Assembly: GCF_045278715.1 (NCBI RefSeq)
Contig: NZ_CP136420.1
Coordinates: forward strand, 2,542,001 to 2,606,000
Direction: 5' to 3'
DNA: 64,000 bases
Source of the DNA: Neomoorella carbonis
GTDB lineage: Bacteria > Bacillota > DSM-521 > Neomoorellales > Neomoorellaceae
Numbering within the stretch: the stretch's first letter is position 1; the number at the start of each line of letters is the position of its first letter. Under the pieces are notes generated by a model that did not search any database, was not told where the DNA came from, and worked only from the letters and a program-made list of their open reading frames with translations. The position numbers were made by a program, and so were the translations under genes. Below are positions 16,528 through 24,178 of the stretch, piece after piece.

Positions 16528-16806
16528 TTAGCGCGGCAGCCCCTTGATGTCCCCCTCTACCTGATCGATAATGCCCACGATAGCCAGGTCCACCGGGGCC
16601 TGGGGGACACCCAGGCCCAGGCGGGCGGCACTCCCTGTGGCCACCAGCACCAGTTCCCCCCTGCCGGCACCCACGGTATCCACGGCCACCAGGGTTTCTC
16701 CCCGGCGGCCGCCGTTCAAGGGCCGGACGAGAAGGAGCTTGCTGCCGGTAAGGCTTTCATTTTTCCGGGTAGCGACCACCGTCCCGGTAACTTCGGCAAT
16801 GAGCAT
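16528..16806 (-). CDS. EutN/CcmL-family microcompartment vertex protein (BMC-P)
   Basis: A 92-residue pentamer-forming shell protein that caps the twelve vertices of a polyhedral microcompartment. The sequence starts MLIAEVTGTVVATRKNESL and contains LLLVRPL, VDTVGAGRGELVLVATGSAAR and the C-terminal DLAIVGIIDQVE, all typical of EutN/CcmL/PduN. ATG is preceded by AAGGTGAGAAG and begins 4 bp after the stop of pduL, so the two genes are tightly coupled. Only one vertex gene is present, sufficient for a closed shell. Confidence 0.93.
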   Translation of the reverse strand: MLIAEVTGTVVATRKNESLTGSKLLLVRPLNGGRRGETLVAVDTVGAGRGELVLVATGSAARLGLGVPQAPVDLAIVGIIDQVEGDIKGLPR

Positions 16807-16810
16807 CTTC

Positions 16811-17494
16811 TCACCTTATTTCCACTTCGTCGTTGCACTGGAGCCCGGCGGCATTGGCGTCGTCGGTGTCGATGTGCATGACGAGCCTGAATTTGGGGCT
16901 GACCCGCACCTGGACGCCGCCGAAGATGGTGGGCCGGTCGGATTTAATGGTACGCACTGTGACTTCGTCGTTGTCTTTTAGCCCCCACTTTTCCGCTTCG
17001 ACCGGGCTCATGTGGATGTGACGGTTGGCGATAATGGCCCCTTCGGGTAAAGTAACTGAACCTTTCGGGCCGACCAGGGTAATGGGGGCGGAGCCGGCCA
17101 GGTCCCCGGAACGGCGCACCGGCGCCGGAATGCCTAAGGTTATGGCATCGGTGCGGGAGATCTCTACCTGGGTGCGGTCACGTACCGGCCCCAGGATGCG
17201 GACGTTGGTCAGGGGGCGCAGTTTCGGGCCTACCAGGGTGACGACTTCGTTGGCGGCAAATTCTCCCGGCTGGTAGAGGTCGTTCCTTTTGGTGAGCTGG
17301 TAGCCGGGGCCGAAAAGGATGTCGATCTCCTTTTGGGCCAGGTGAACATGGCGATTTGATACGGCCACGGGAACACGTTTGGCTGCCGGGGTGGCAGGGG
17401 CTGCAGTACTGGTCCCGGCAGTTTTATCCCGGCGTTCCTTTAGCTCGGCCAGGACTTCCCTGGTGATTAATTCGATAAGGGCGGCTGTGGACAT
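16811..17494 (-). CDS. pduL: PduL-type phosphotransacylase
   Basis: A 227-residue enzyme that exchanges CoA for phosphate on acyl-CoA, recycling CoA inside the compartment. Two PduL domains carry the zinc-binding pairs SNRHVHL (about residue 47) and NRHIHMS (about 160). The first ~20 residues (STAALIELITREVLAELKER) form an amphipathic helix separated from the catalytic core by a proline/alanine-rich linker: a typical encapsulation peptide for packing into the shell. Expected acyl group is lactyl (or propionyl). ATG follows AAGGTGA. A 196-bp spacer separates it from the BMC-T gene upstream. Confidence 0.93.
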   Translation of the reverse strand: MSTAALIELITREVLAELKERRDKTAGTSTAAPATPAAKRVPVAVSNRHVHLAQKEIDILFGPGYQLTKRNDLYQPGEFAANEVVTLVGPKLRPLTNVRILGPVRDRTQVEISRTDAITLGIPAPVRRSGDLAGSAPITLVGPKGSVTLPEGAIIANRHIHMSPVEAEKWGLKDNDEVTVRTIKSDRPTIFGGVQVRVSPKFRLVMHIDTDDANAAGLQCNDEVEIR

Positions 17495-17690
17495 TGAGCG
17501 GTCACCTTGCTTTACAAAGGTTAAAGGTCAAACTACAACTTTTACAACTTTTATAGTTATGCGCTTTCAGACCCGGGCCATTGCCGTAAAACCTGTGGGT
17601 GTCAAGGACAACCCCTCCGTTCCAAACTACTAGTGAGCTAGCATCAGGCTGTAGTGATCCAGGCCCATATTTTGGCTTAGCAGGGTGTCT
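17495..17690 (-). promoter_or_regulatory. Spacer inside the BMC operon with a possible internal promoter
   Basis: The longest gap within the operon. On the minus strand TTGACA (around 17605-17610) could act as a -35 element ahead of the pduL-eutN-kinase-rhaB segment, but no matching -10 box is convincing. Two ACAACTTTT repeats lie near 17534-17552. No gene is visible. Confidence 0.25.
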
Positions 17691-18236
17691 TTACCCCAGC
17701 TGCTCCCACAACTTTGAATGGGGAGATGGAAGAACGATGGCATCAACGAGTTCCCCTTCTTCTTTGAGGGGAAGTGTAGCGGCGTTTACGGCGGCCTGGA
17801 CAGCGCCGACGCTACCGGTCAGGATGACCACCCCTTTACCCCCCAGCCCGTAGGCCGGACGGATGTCCAGGAGTTCGACAACGGCCGCCTTGGCGGCGGT
17901 GTCGGCGGCTTTGATGGCGGCCGTGACGCTGAAAGTCTCGAGGACTCCCAGGGCACCTTTAGGGGATGCTGCGGCCACCCCGCTCAGGGCCGGCAGGACC
18001 CCGGGATGGAGGTTACCCAGGATTAAACTATTGACGACCGTTACCCCGCCGGTAGCGACGCCATGTTCTACGGCGCTCGTTACGGCGCTGATCTCGCCGC
18101 TTATGATAATCAGGCTTTTGCCGGGGCAGGTAGTGCGTATTTTCAGGTCTACCGGCGCGGCCTTAAGACAGCTGTCGGCTACCATTAATCCCCGCGCCAG
18201 GCTCTTAAGTTCGATAAGTCCGACGGCGATACCCAT
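17691..18236 (-). CDS. Tandem-domain BMC shell protein (BMC-T), PduT-like with CPGK cysteine
   Basis: A 181-residue protein with two consecutive BMC domains (about 1-90, starting GIAVGLIELKSLARGLMVAD, and 93-178, starting ALGVLETFSVTAAIKAADTA). It would form trimeric pseudohexamers in the shell facet. The first domain carries Cys37 in TTCPGKSL. In PduT the equivalent cysteine, one per subunit at the threefold axis, binds a [4Fe-4S] cluster that passes electrons through the shell. PduS is encoded directly upstream, the usual PduT partner. A strong GGAGGTGGTGA precedes the ATG. PduT identity is inferred from the domain count, the CPGK motif and the neighbour. Confidence 0.87.
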   Translation of the reverse strand: MGIAVGLIELKSLARGLMVADSCLKAAPVDLKIRTTCPGKSLIIISGEISAVTSAVEHGVATGGVTVVNSLILGNLHPGVLPALSGVAAASPKGALGVLETFSVTAAIKAADTAAKAAVVELLDIRPAYGLGGKGVVILTGSVGAVQAAVNAATLPLKEEGELVDAIVLPSPHSKLWEQLG

Positions 18237-18273
18237 CAGTCACCACCTCCATTATTGAGCCTCATTATGGGTA

Positions 18274-19617
18274 TTATGGGTTGGCGCCTCCCTGGATGAC
18301 AATGTTGCTATTGATAGCGGTAATGATGCCGTTGATGCTGGCATGGAGGTTGGCGCCCGGGGTATCGTCCTTGATACGTGCTAAAAGGTCCCCCGCTGAA
18401 ACCCGGTCACCTATCTTTACTACCGGCTCCGGCGCGACCCCGGCGCTCTGCTTTAAGGGCAGGTGGACCTGGTTAACTGTGGGGTTTTCTTCCCGAAAAG
18501 TTACCGGGCGTTCGCAATACTCTCTTAAGCCGAGGCGGCTGATTAGGCGTTGAGTTGGTACCTGCCGTCCTTCCCGGAAAGGGGAAGGGGTAGTAGCTTG
18601 CCAGGGGCCGGGCCGGAAACCCTTTCGCTGCAGTTCGGCCTTTATCTTCCTGTTGACCTGCCGCGGGGAGAGGTTGAAGGGGCAGGCGTAAAGGTCGCAG
18701 AGGCCGCACTCGCTGCAAAGCAGGGCCTGGGGCAGGGTTATATCAGCCAGGCCATAGGTGACGGCGCGCATGACCCGGTGGGGTTCCAGGGGATGCCCTA
18801 AAAGGTGCCGCGGGCAGAAGTCCGTGCACTGCTGGCACTGGCAGCAGACCTTGAGGGCGAGTCTTAGCTCCCGGTTCAGATCCCGCTGGTAACCGAAAGC
18901 CAATGGGTGGTCCAGGGGCAGGACAATAATGCCCTTGGTAGTTTTGGTAACCGGCGCATTAATGCTTGTAACCTTACCCATGCAGGGGCCGCCGGCGATA
19001 AGCAGGTATTGGTCTACAGCCGGGCCGCCGGCCAGGGCCAGGAGTTCCCGCACCGGGGTGCCGACCGGTACCCTGGCAGTGATGGGCTTCCGGACGGCAC
19101 CGGTGACGGTGACGTACTTATGGGTTACAGGGTTTCCTTTCAGAGCCTGGTGGATATTATATAAAGTCTCGACGTTTAGAACTACCGCTCCCGCCTGTAG
19201 GGGTAAACCTCCCGGCGGGATTGTTCGGCCGGTGACGCTATAGGTCAATAAGTGCTCGTCCCCCATGGGGTAGACGTCCGGCAGGAGGTGAAGCTTTAGC
19301 CCCGGGTAATTGCTTATTTCTCCTGCCAGGGCAGCATGGGCCTCCCGGTATTTTTCTTTGAGGGCTATGACCCCTGTTTGGGCGCCGGTGGCCTGAACAA
19401 GGGTGGCTAAAGTGGCCAGGAGTTCCGCCGGGTAACGGGCCATAAGTTCCTGGTCGACTTTAAGCAAGGGTTCGCACTCGGCCCCGTTAATGATAACGGT
19501 CTGGATAGGTGTTCCGGTCTTCAGTTTAAAGGCGGTGGGGAAACCGCCCCCGCCGGCGCCGACCACGCCGGCAGATGCTATTTTATTTATGATGGCGTTT
19601 AGTTCGCTGCCAGGCAT
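18274..19617 (-). CDS. PduS-like flavin/iron-sulfur NADH oxidoreductase (RnfC family)
   Basis: A 447-residue protein of the PduS/RnfC type. The N-terminal NADH/FMN-binding part is GVVGAGGGGFPTAFKL followed by INGAECEPLL. An SLBB domain lies in the middle (TVTGAVRKPITARVPVGTPVRELL). Two [4Fe-4S] motifs follow (CCQCQQCTDFCPRHL and CSECGLCDLYACPFNLS), then a C-terminal lipoyl-like/barrel-sandwich segment. In Pdu systems it reduces cobalamin; here no B12-dependent diol dehydratase is encoded, so its job is more likely to reoxidise NADH made by PduP and hand electrons to PduT. Start at ATG 19617, 8 bases after GGAG; a longer frame upstream adds 33 basic residues without homology. Confidence 0.88.
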   Translation of the reverse strand: MPGSELNAIINKIASAGVVGAGGGGFPTAFKLKTGTPIQTVIINGAECEPLLKVDQELMARYPAELLATLATLVQATGAQTGVIALKEKYREAHAALAGEISNYPGLKLHLLPDVYPMGDEHLLTYSVTGRTIPPGGLPLQAGAVVLNVETLYNIHQALKGNPVTHKYVTVTGAVRKPITARVPVGTPVRELLALAGGPAVDQYLLIAGGPCMGKVTSINAPVTKTTKGIIVLPLDHPLAFGYQRDLNRELRLALKVCCQCQQCTDFCPRHLLGHPLEPHRVMRAVTYGLADITLPQALLCSECGLCDLYACPFNLSPRQVNRKIKAELQRKGFRPGPWQATTPSPFREGRQVPTQRLISRLGLREYCERPVTFREENPTVNQVHLPLKQSAGVAPEPVVKIGDRVSAGDLLARIKDDTPGANLHASINGIITAINSNIVIQGGANP

Positions 19618-19821
19618 TTCCTTCACTCCAGGTGCGGGTTTTTTATATCCTTTCTTCCCTGGCGCCTGATGCGTTTCTTCTCCAGCTAGAGAGAGGCAGC
19701 CCGGGGCCTTCCTCAAGGCGTTAAATTATACTTAACCCTGACAACCCCCCACCTGCTCCACTTCATCGCCGCTTCCACTCCGCTCTTGTTCCTTATTTCA
19801 CAATTAAGCTGCATTTAATTA

Positions 19822-21294
19822 CTAGTCTACCGTCCGCAGGGCCCCGACGATAACCGTCCGCTGTTCCCGGGTGTAGGTGCGGGGGGTGCAGATGCCTTCG
19901 CCTGTGGGGCTGGCGATGGTGTGGCTGAAGTGCCCTTCGCCGCCGATGTTTAACCCGGCAGCCGAGGAAGCGTTGGCCACCAGGATGTCGGTCCGGAGCT
20001 TGCGGGCGTAAGCGGTGATACGGCTGACGTCCTGGCTGTGGATGATGGCTGTGTGTTGGAAGCCGTGTTCTACCTGGGCGGCCAGCTCCACGGCGGCGTC
20101 GAAGTCCGGCACCCGCACCAGGGGCAGGACCGGCAGCAGCTGTTCTTCCTGCACCAGGGGATGCTCCGGGGGACATTCCATGAGGGCGATCCTGGTGTTT
20201 TCCGGGGCGTCGATGCCGGCTTGCTTTAGAATAACAGTGGCGTCCCGGCCGATAAGGTCGGGGTGGAAGCGCTTGCCGTCGGGCAGGATGGTGCGCATGA
20301 GTTTTTCTTTATCTCCTTCGTCCCGCACGAGATAGGCGCCGTGGCTCTGCAGGTGGAAGAGGAGCTCATCGGCTATTGCTTCCACGGCGATGATGACCTT
20401 TTCGGCTATGCAGAGGACGGTGTTGTCAAAGGCGGCGCCGTCGACAATACATCTGGCGGCGTAGTCCAGGTCCTTGACGGTTTCGTCGACGACTACGGGG
20501 GGATTGCCGGGCCCGGCGGCGATGGCTTTTTTGCCGCTTCTTAAGGCGCGGTTGACTACTTCCGGCCCGCCGGTGGCGACGACCAGATCTACATCGGGAT
20601 GGCTTAAGACCAGGTCCAGGTTTTCCAGGCTGACTTTATCGCCTACTACTAATAAGTCTTCCGGCCCGCCGGCTTCCTGGATGGCGGCGTTGAAGAGGCG
20701 CACCAGGTACTGGGTGGTTTTGAGCCCTTTGGGATGGGGCAGGAAGATTATGCTGTTGCCGGCGGCGACCATGCTGATGGCGTGGTTGATGACGCAGGAG
20801 CCGGGATGGGTGGCCGGCTCGATGGAGGCGATGAGGCCGAAGGGCGCCCGCTCAATCAGGATGAGGCCGTTGTCGCCGCTGATGGCTTCGGTCTTTAAGT
20901 CTTCGACGCCAGGGGTTAGACGGGCGGCATAGAGCTTCTTCTGGATCTTGTCTTCTACCCGGCCGTAGCCGGTTTCTTCGTGGGCCAGCCGGGCAATTGT
21001 TTCTACGTTGGCGATGGCCGCCCGGCGGATGGCGGCGACAATCTCGCCCCTGGTTTTGAGGCTTAACTTTACCAGTTCTTGCTGCGCTCTTTTGGCAGCG
21101 CGGATAGCTGCCTTCAAGTCGCTGTATACGCCTTTGTCACCGCGGGAGGTAGTGGCCGCGGCCTGGCCGGCCCGCGCCTGGCAGGCACCGCTACACGCTG
21201 TTGCCGTAGTAGCTGTTGTCCCATTGCGGGACTGCTGCTGGATGTTTTTTAATACTTCGGCGACAATGCTGGCGATAGTAGTTTCGTCGATCAT
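19822..21294 (-). CDS. pduP: CoA-acylating aldehyde dehydrogenase, PduP-like
   Basis: A 490-residue NAD+-dependent dehydrogenase converting an aldehyde plus CoA to acyl-CoA plus NADH. The N-terminal ~20 residues (IDETTIASIVAEVLKNIQQQ) are an encapsulation peptide, followed by a threonine/alanine/glycine-rich linker with two cysteines and then the ALDH fold. The catalytic cysteine lies in FDNTVLCIAEK. Other landmarks are PATHPGSCVINHAISMVAAGN and VATGGPEVVNRALRSGKKAIAAGPGNPPVVVD. In this pathway the substrate would be L-lactaldehyde from rhamnulose-1-phosphate cleavage, giving lactyl-CoA. It lies between the shell genes and PduS. Confidence 0.93.
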   Translation of the reverse strand: MIDETTIASIVAEVLKNIQQQSRNGTTATTATACSGACQARAGQAAATTSRGDKGVYSDLKAAIRAAKRAQQELVKLSLKTRGEIVAAIRRAAIANVETIARLAHEETGYGRVEDKIQKKLYAARLTPGVEDLKTEAISGDNGLILIERAPFGLIASIEPATHPGSCVINHAISMVAAGNSIIFLPHPKGLKTTQYLVRLFNAAIQEAGGPEDLLVVGDKVSLENLDLVLSHPDVDLVVATGGPEVVNRALRSGKKAIAAGPGNPPVVVDETVKDLDYAARCIVDGAAFDNTVLCIAEKVIIAVEAIADELLFHLQSHGAYLVRDEGDKEKLMRTILPDGKRFHPDLIGRDATVILKQAGIDAPENTRIALMECPPEHPLVQEEQLLPVLPLVRVPDFDAAVELAAQVEHGFQHTAIIHSQDVSRITAYARKLRTDILVANASSAAGLNIGGEGHFSHTIASPTGEGICTPRTYTREQRTVIVGALRTVD

Positions 21295-21307
21295 TTCTGC
21301 TCACCGC

Positions 21308-21580
21308 TTAGGCTGGTAATATCCTGCTGAGGTCCGTATGGGGCCGCGGGATGACGTGGACGGCGACAATCTCGCCGAGTTTCCCGGCGGCAGCGGCTCC
21401 GGCTTCGGTGGCGGCCTTGACGGCTCCGACATCACCGCTGACCATGACGGTGACCAGGCCGGAGCCGATCTTCTCCATGCCTACCAGCTCGACGCCGGCG
21501 GCTTTGAGCATGGCATCTGCCGCTTCGATGGCCGCAACCAACCCTTTGGTTTCGATGAGCCCCAGGGCGCCGTCCTTCAT
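21308..21580 (-). CDS. BMC-H hexameric shell protein, copy 1
   Basis: A 90-residue single-BMC-domain protein of the PduA/PduJ type that tiles the shell facets. It starts KDGALGLIETKGLVAAIEAAD and ends HVIPRPHTDLSRILPA, the conserved PRPH motif being present. The pore-loop region is VGMEKIGSGLVTVMVSGDVGAVKAA. It is nearly identical to the next gene upstream (copy 2), from whose stop it is separated by only one base, so the pair arose by tandem duplication. Confidence 0.95.
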   Translation of the reverse strand: MKDGALGLIETKGLVAAIEAADAMLKAAGVELVGMEKIGSGLVTVMVSGDVGAVKAATEAGAAAAGKLGEIVAVHVIPRPHTDLSRILPA

Positions 21581-21581
21581 G

Positions 21582-21878
21582 TTAATCTACCCCCTTGGCA
21601 GAGGCGTCTTTTTTCCCGGGCAGGATGCGGGCGACGTCGCTGTGGGGCCGCGGGATGACGTGGACGGCGATGACTTCCCCGAGCCGGGCGGCGGCGGCAC
21701 CACCCGCCTCGGTGGCGGCCTTGACCGCACCTACTTCGCCGCTCACCATGACGGTGACAAGACCCGAACCGATCTTTTCCATGCCTACCAGCTCGACGCC
21801 GGCGGCTTTGAGCATGGCATCTGCCGCTTCGATGGCCGCGACCAGTCCTTTGGTTTCGATGAGGCCTAAAGCGCTCAT
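21582..21878 (-). CDS. BMC-H hexameric shell protein, copy 2
   Basis: A 98-residue BMC-H protein, almost the same as copy 1 through the core (ALGLIETKGLVAAIEAADAM and on), with a longer C-terminus (GKKDASAKGVD) after the PRPH motif. A 62-base block (21778-21839) is identical to 21474-21535 in copy 1, so the duplication is fairly recent or maintained by conversion. The charged tail may face the cytosol or lumen and could be the feature that distinguishes the copies. Confidence 0.95.
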   Translation of the reverse strand: MSALGLIETKGLVAAIEAADAMLKAAGVELVGMEKIGSGLVTVMVSGEVGAVKAATEAGGAAAARLGEVIAVHVIPRPHSDVARILPGKKDASAKGVD

Positions 21879-21938
21879 GGGTTGACTCTTCCTCCTTTAA
21901 TTTCTAAGGTTCTCCTCGGTTTTTACCTGGAGGGTTTC

Positions 21939-22211
21939 TTAGCTTAAATACCGCGCCAGTTCTTCATGGGGCCGGGCAATAATCCGGCTGGCAAAAACGG
22001 TGCTGACGTTAGCAACCTGTTCCTTTGCGGCTTCGATGGCTGCCGTGACGGCACTGACTTCACCGCTGATTTTTAATACTACCAGGCCGCTGCCTTTGGT
22101 CGGTTCGTAGCCGAGGATGGTGACTGCAGCCGTCTTGGCGGCCGTGTCCGCGGCAGCGACGGCGGCGGCTAGGCCGCGAACTTCAATTATACCCAGGGCT
22201 TGATGGTTCAT
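21939..22211 (-). CDS. BMC-H hexameric shell protein, divergent paralogue
   Basis: A 90-residue BMC-H protein (NHQALGIIEVRGLAAAVAAAD ... IARPHEELARYLS). It differs clearly from the two tandem copies: pore region GYEPTKGSGLVVLKISGEVSAVTAAIEAA. It is the first shell gene of the operon, with CGGAGG just upstream of ATG. A second shell-facet type with a different pore could give different permeability, for example to phosphorylated sugar rather than small aldehydes or acids. Confidence 0.94.
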   Translation of the reverse strand: MNHQALGIIEVRGLAAAVAAADTAAKTAAVTILGYEPTKGSGLVVLKISGEVSAVTAAIEAAKEQVANVSTVFASRIIARPHEELARYLS

Positions 22212-22296
22212 ATTTTGCCTCCGAAATGGACTTGCAGTGGTTGTGTGGTTGTAATTAATTTAACTTAAGGGAAGACGGCGCTACCCTGCCCCTCCT

Positions 22297-23091
22297 TTAC
22301 TGTTGCCTATCCCCAAGGGAGGCCAGGACGCGTCGGGTCACGGCGCTGATGATTTCCTGGAGCTCTTCCGCCGGGATGCCGCTCGTCCCCTTATCCACCT
22401 GGCCGGATATGCTGCAGGCGCCGCACCCCGTGCACCCCGGGTGACGGCCGCTGACGCCGAGCTTTTCCCGGATCTGCAGCAGCTTCTCTACTTCCTCACA
22501 GGGCAGTACGCGTTCCCCGCCCAGCTGCCGGGCCGCCAGGCTGATCTTGGCAAAGTGCTCGATGGATTCCATCTTGTAAAAGGCGTTGTAGACGTCCGTC
22601 CCCATGGTAAGGGCCCCGTGGTTTTCCAGCAGGACGGCGTCGTACTTATCCAGGTACTCCCTGACCGCCAGGGGTATCTCTTCGGTAGACGGGGTGCCGT
22701 ATCTGGCGATGGGGACAGCCCCCAGGGTGATGATGATTTCCGGCAGTACCGGCTTGTCCAGGGGGATACCGGCCACGGCAAAGGCGGTGGCCACAGGCGG
22801 GTGGGCGTGGACTACCGCCCGCACATCCGGCCGGTGCCGGTAAACATCCAGGTGCATTTTTATTTCCGAAGAAGGTTTGAGGCTGCCGGCGATTTTTCGC
22901 CCTTCCAGGTCCACCTTGATGATCATGTCGGGCGTCATAAAGCCCTTACTCACGCCCGTAGGGGTGGTTAAAACCTCATTTTCCCCGATGCGGACGCTGA
23001 TATTGCCGTCATTGGAGGCGACAAATCCTTTGGCGTAAATGCGCCGGCCTACTTCACAAATATCCTGCCTGATTTGATACTCGGAAGCCAC
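22297..23091 (-). CDS. Class II (zinc) deoxysugar-phosphate aldolase with BMC-targeting tail
   Basis: A 264-residue aldolase of the FucA/RhaD-like class II family. It cleaves L-fuculose-1-P or L-rhamnulose-1-P to dihydroxyacetone phosphate and L-lactaldehyde. Landmarks are ASNDGNISVRIG (about 26-37), the zinc histidines in VVHAHPPVATAFA (about 93-105) and ENHGALTMG (about 155-163). After the core (about residue 212) come a CTGCGAC cysteine cluster, a glycine/threonine-rich linker, and a terminal amphipathic helix (IPAEELQEIISAVTRRVLASL) that looks like a C-terminal encapsulation peptide. Aldolases with such tails are known from planctomycete-type sugar microcompartments. GTG start behind AGGAG. 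Confidence 0.92.
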   Translation of the reverse strand: MASEYQIRQDICEVGRRIYAKGFVASNDGNISVRIGENEVLTTPTGVSKGFMTPDMIIKVDLEGRKIAGSLKPSSEIKMHLDVYRHRPDVRAVVHAHPPVATAFAVAGIPLDKPVLPEIIITLGAVPIARYGTPSTEEIPLAVREYLDKYDAVLLENHGALTMGTDVYNAFYKMESIEHFAKISLAARQLGGERVLPCEEVEKLLQIREKLGVSGRHPGCTGCGACSISGQVDKGTSGIPAEELQEIISAVTRRVLASLGDRQQ

Positions 23092-23126
23092 TATGAAGTC
23101 TCCTCTCTTGTCAGCTACCTCTACCT

Positions 23127-24101
23127 TCAGGGCAGGATATGCTGCCGGATAAAGCTCAAGGTAGCTATGGCATCACCTTTAGCGATTAGCTCGTCCAGTT
23201 TGTTGATTCCCAGCCGCTCTATAAGGTTTAAGATACCTTTCAACGTAGCAATGCTCTCCCGGCATACCTGGACCGGGTCCTCCCGGTAGGGGAAGACGTC
23301 CAGGGAGTACCAGCCGTCATAGCCCACTTTTTGCAGCCAGTAAAGGAGTTCAATATATTCGACCAGGTGGACCGAGCCCACCAGCAGGTCGTCGTCCCAG
23401 CTGCGGTAGTTGTCATTGAAGTGGAAGTGGAACATTTTGCCGTGGCCGGCCAGTAACGCCAGGGCTTCAGCCACATTTTCCCCGGCATTGAGGGAATGCC
23501 CGACATCAATGGTGACCCCGATATTGTCCAGTCCTACCTCCTGGACCAGCAGGAGGGCCTTGGCGGCGTTATTTATGAAAGCATGTGTCCGCGGCTCCTT
23601 GGGCTTATACTCAACGCAAACCCGGACATCGCCGCGATAACCGGCTATCTCCTTCAGACTCTCCACCAGCCATCGCCAGGACTTTAGATAGTCCACCTGG
23701 AAACAATAGTCAAAACCATCCTGTCCCAGCCAGATATTGACCTGATTCGCCCCCAGCCTGGCTGCCACGTCCATACCGCGCTGGGCCAGGGTTACGGCTT
23801 CCCCGCGGATACTGGCATCGGCCGCCGCCAGGCTGCCAAACTGCCACCTGCGCTGCCCGCTGTGGTCCACGCCAATAATAGAAGCCTGCAGGTTGTTAGC
23901 TTTCAGGGCCTCTTCGACTTCATCCAGGTTGGCATCGGTTACGTCGGCCGGGTAGTTTAACTCTACGCCGCTCAAACCGGGAATGCTGGCAGCTTCTTTG
24001 ATACGTTCCACCACGGGTTTGCCGTCGCGATAGCCGCTTAACAGGAAGCGGTCACCGCAGCCGTCAAAGGCCCAGACACCGGCGGAAAATTTGATTTCCA
24101 T
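23127..24101 (-). CDS. TIM-barrel sugar isomerase/epimerase (xylose isomerase-like), probable rhamnose isomerase step
   Basis: A 324-residue AP-endonuclease-2/xylose-isomerase-like TIM barrel. Visible metal-binding segments are CVEYKPKEPR (Glu), TIDVGHSLNAGE (Asp, His), FHFHFNDNYRSWDDDL (His, Asp) and a C-terminal SLDVFPYRED. No classical rhaA or fucI gene exists in this locus, so this protein is the best candidate for converting the imported aldose to the ketose that RhaB phosphorylates. It could instead be an epimerase. ATG at 24101 is chosen because AGGTGGG lies just upstream; the frame extends 23 residues further without support. It sits between aldolase and importer genes. Confidence 0.75.
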   Translation of the reverse strand: MEIKFSAGVWAFDGCGDRFLLSGYRDGKPVVERIKEAASIPGLSGVELNYPADVTDANLDEVEEALKANNLQASIIGVDHSGQRRWQFGSLAAADASIRGEAVTLAQRGMDVAARLGANQVNIWLGQDGFDYCFQVDYLKSWRWLVESLKEIAGYRGDVRVCVEYKPKEPRTHAFINNAAKALLLVQEVGLDNIGVTIDVGHSLNAGENVAEALALLAGHGKMFHFHFNDNYRSWDDDLLVGSVHLVEYIELLYWLQKVGYDGWYSLDVFPYREDPVQVCRESIATLKGILNLIERLGINKLDELIAKGDAIATLSFIRQHILP

Positions 24102-24178
24102 GCTTATTCCCACCTGCCTGCACGTTAATTCAGGTTGATTGGGGAGGGGCAGGCCCCTGCCCCTCCCCAATTAAACGT

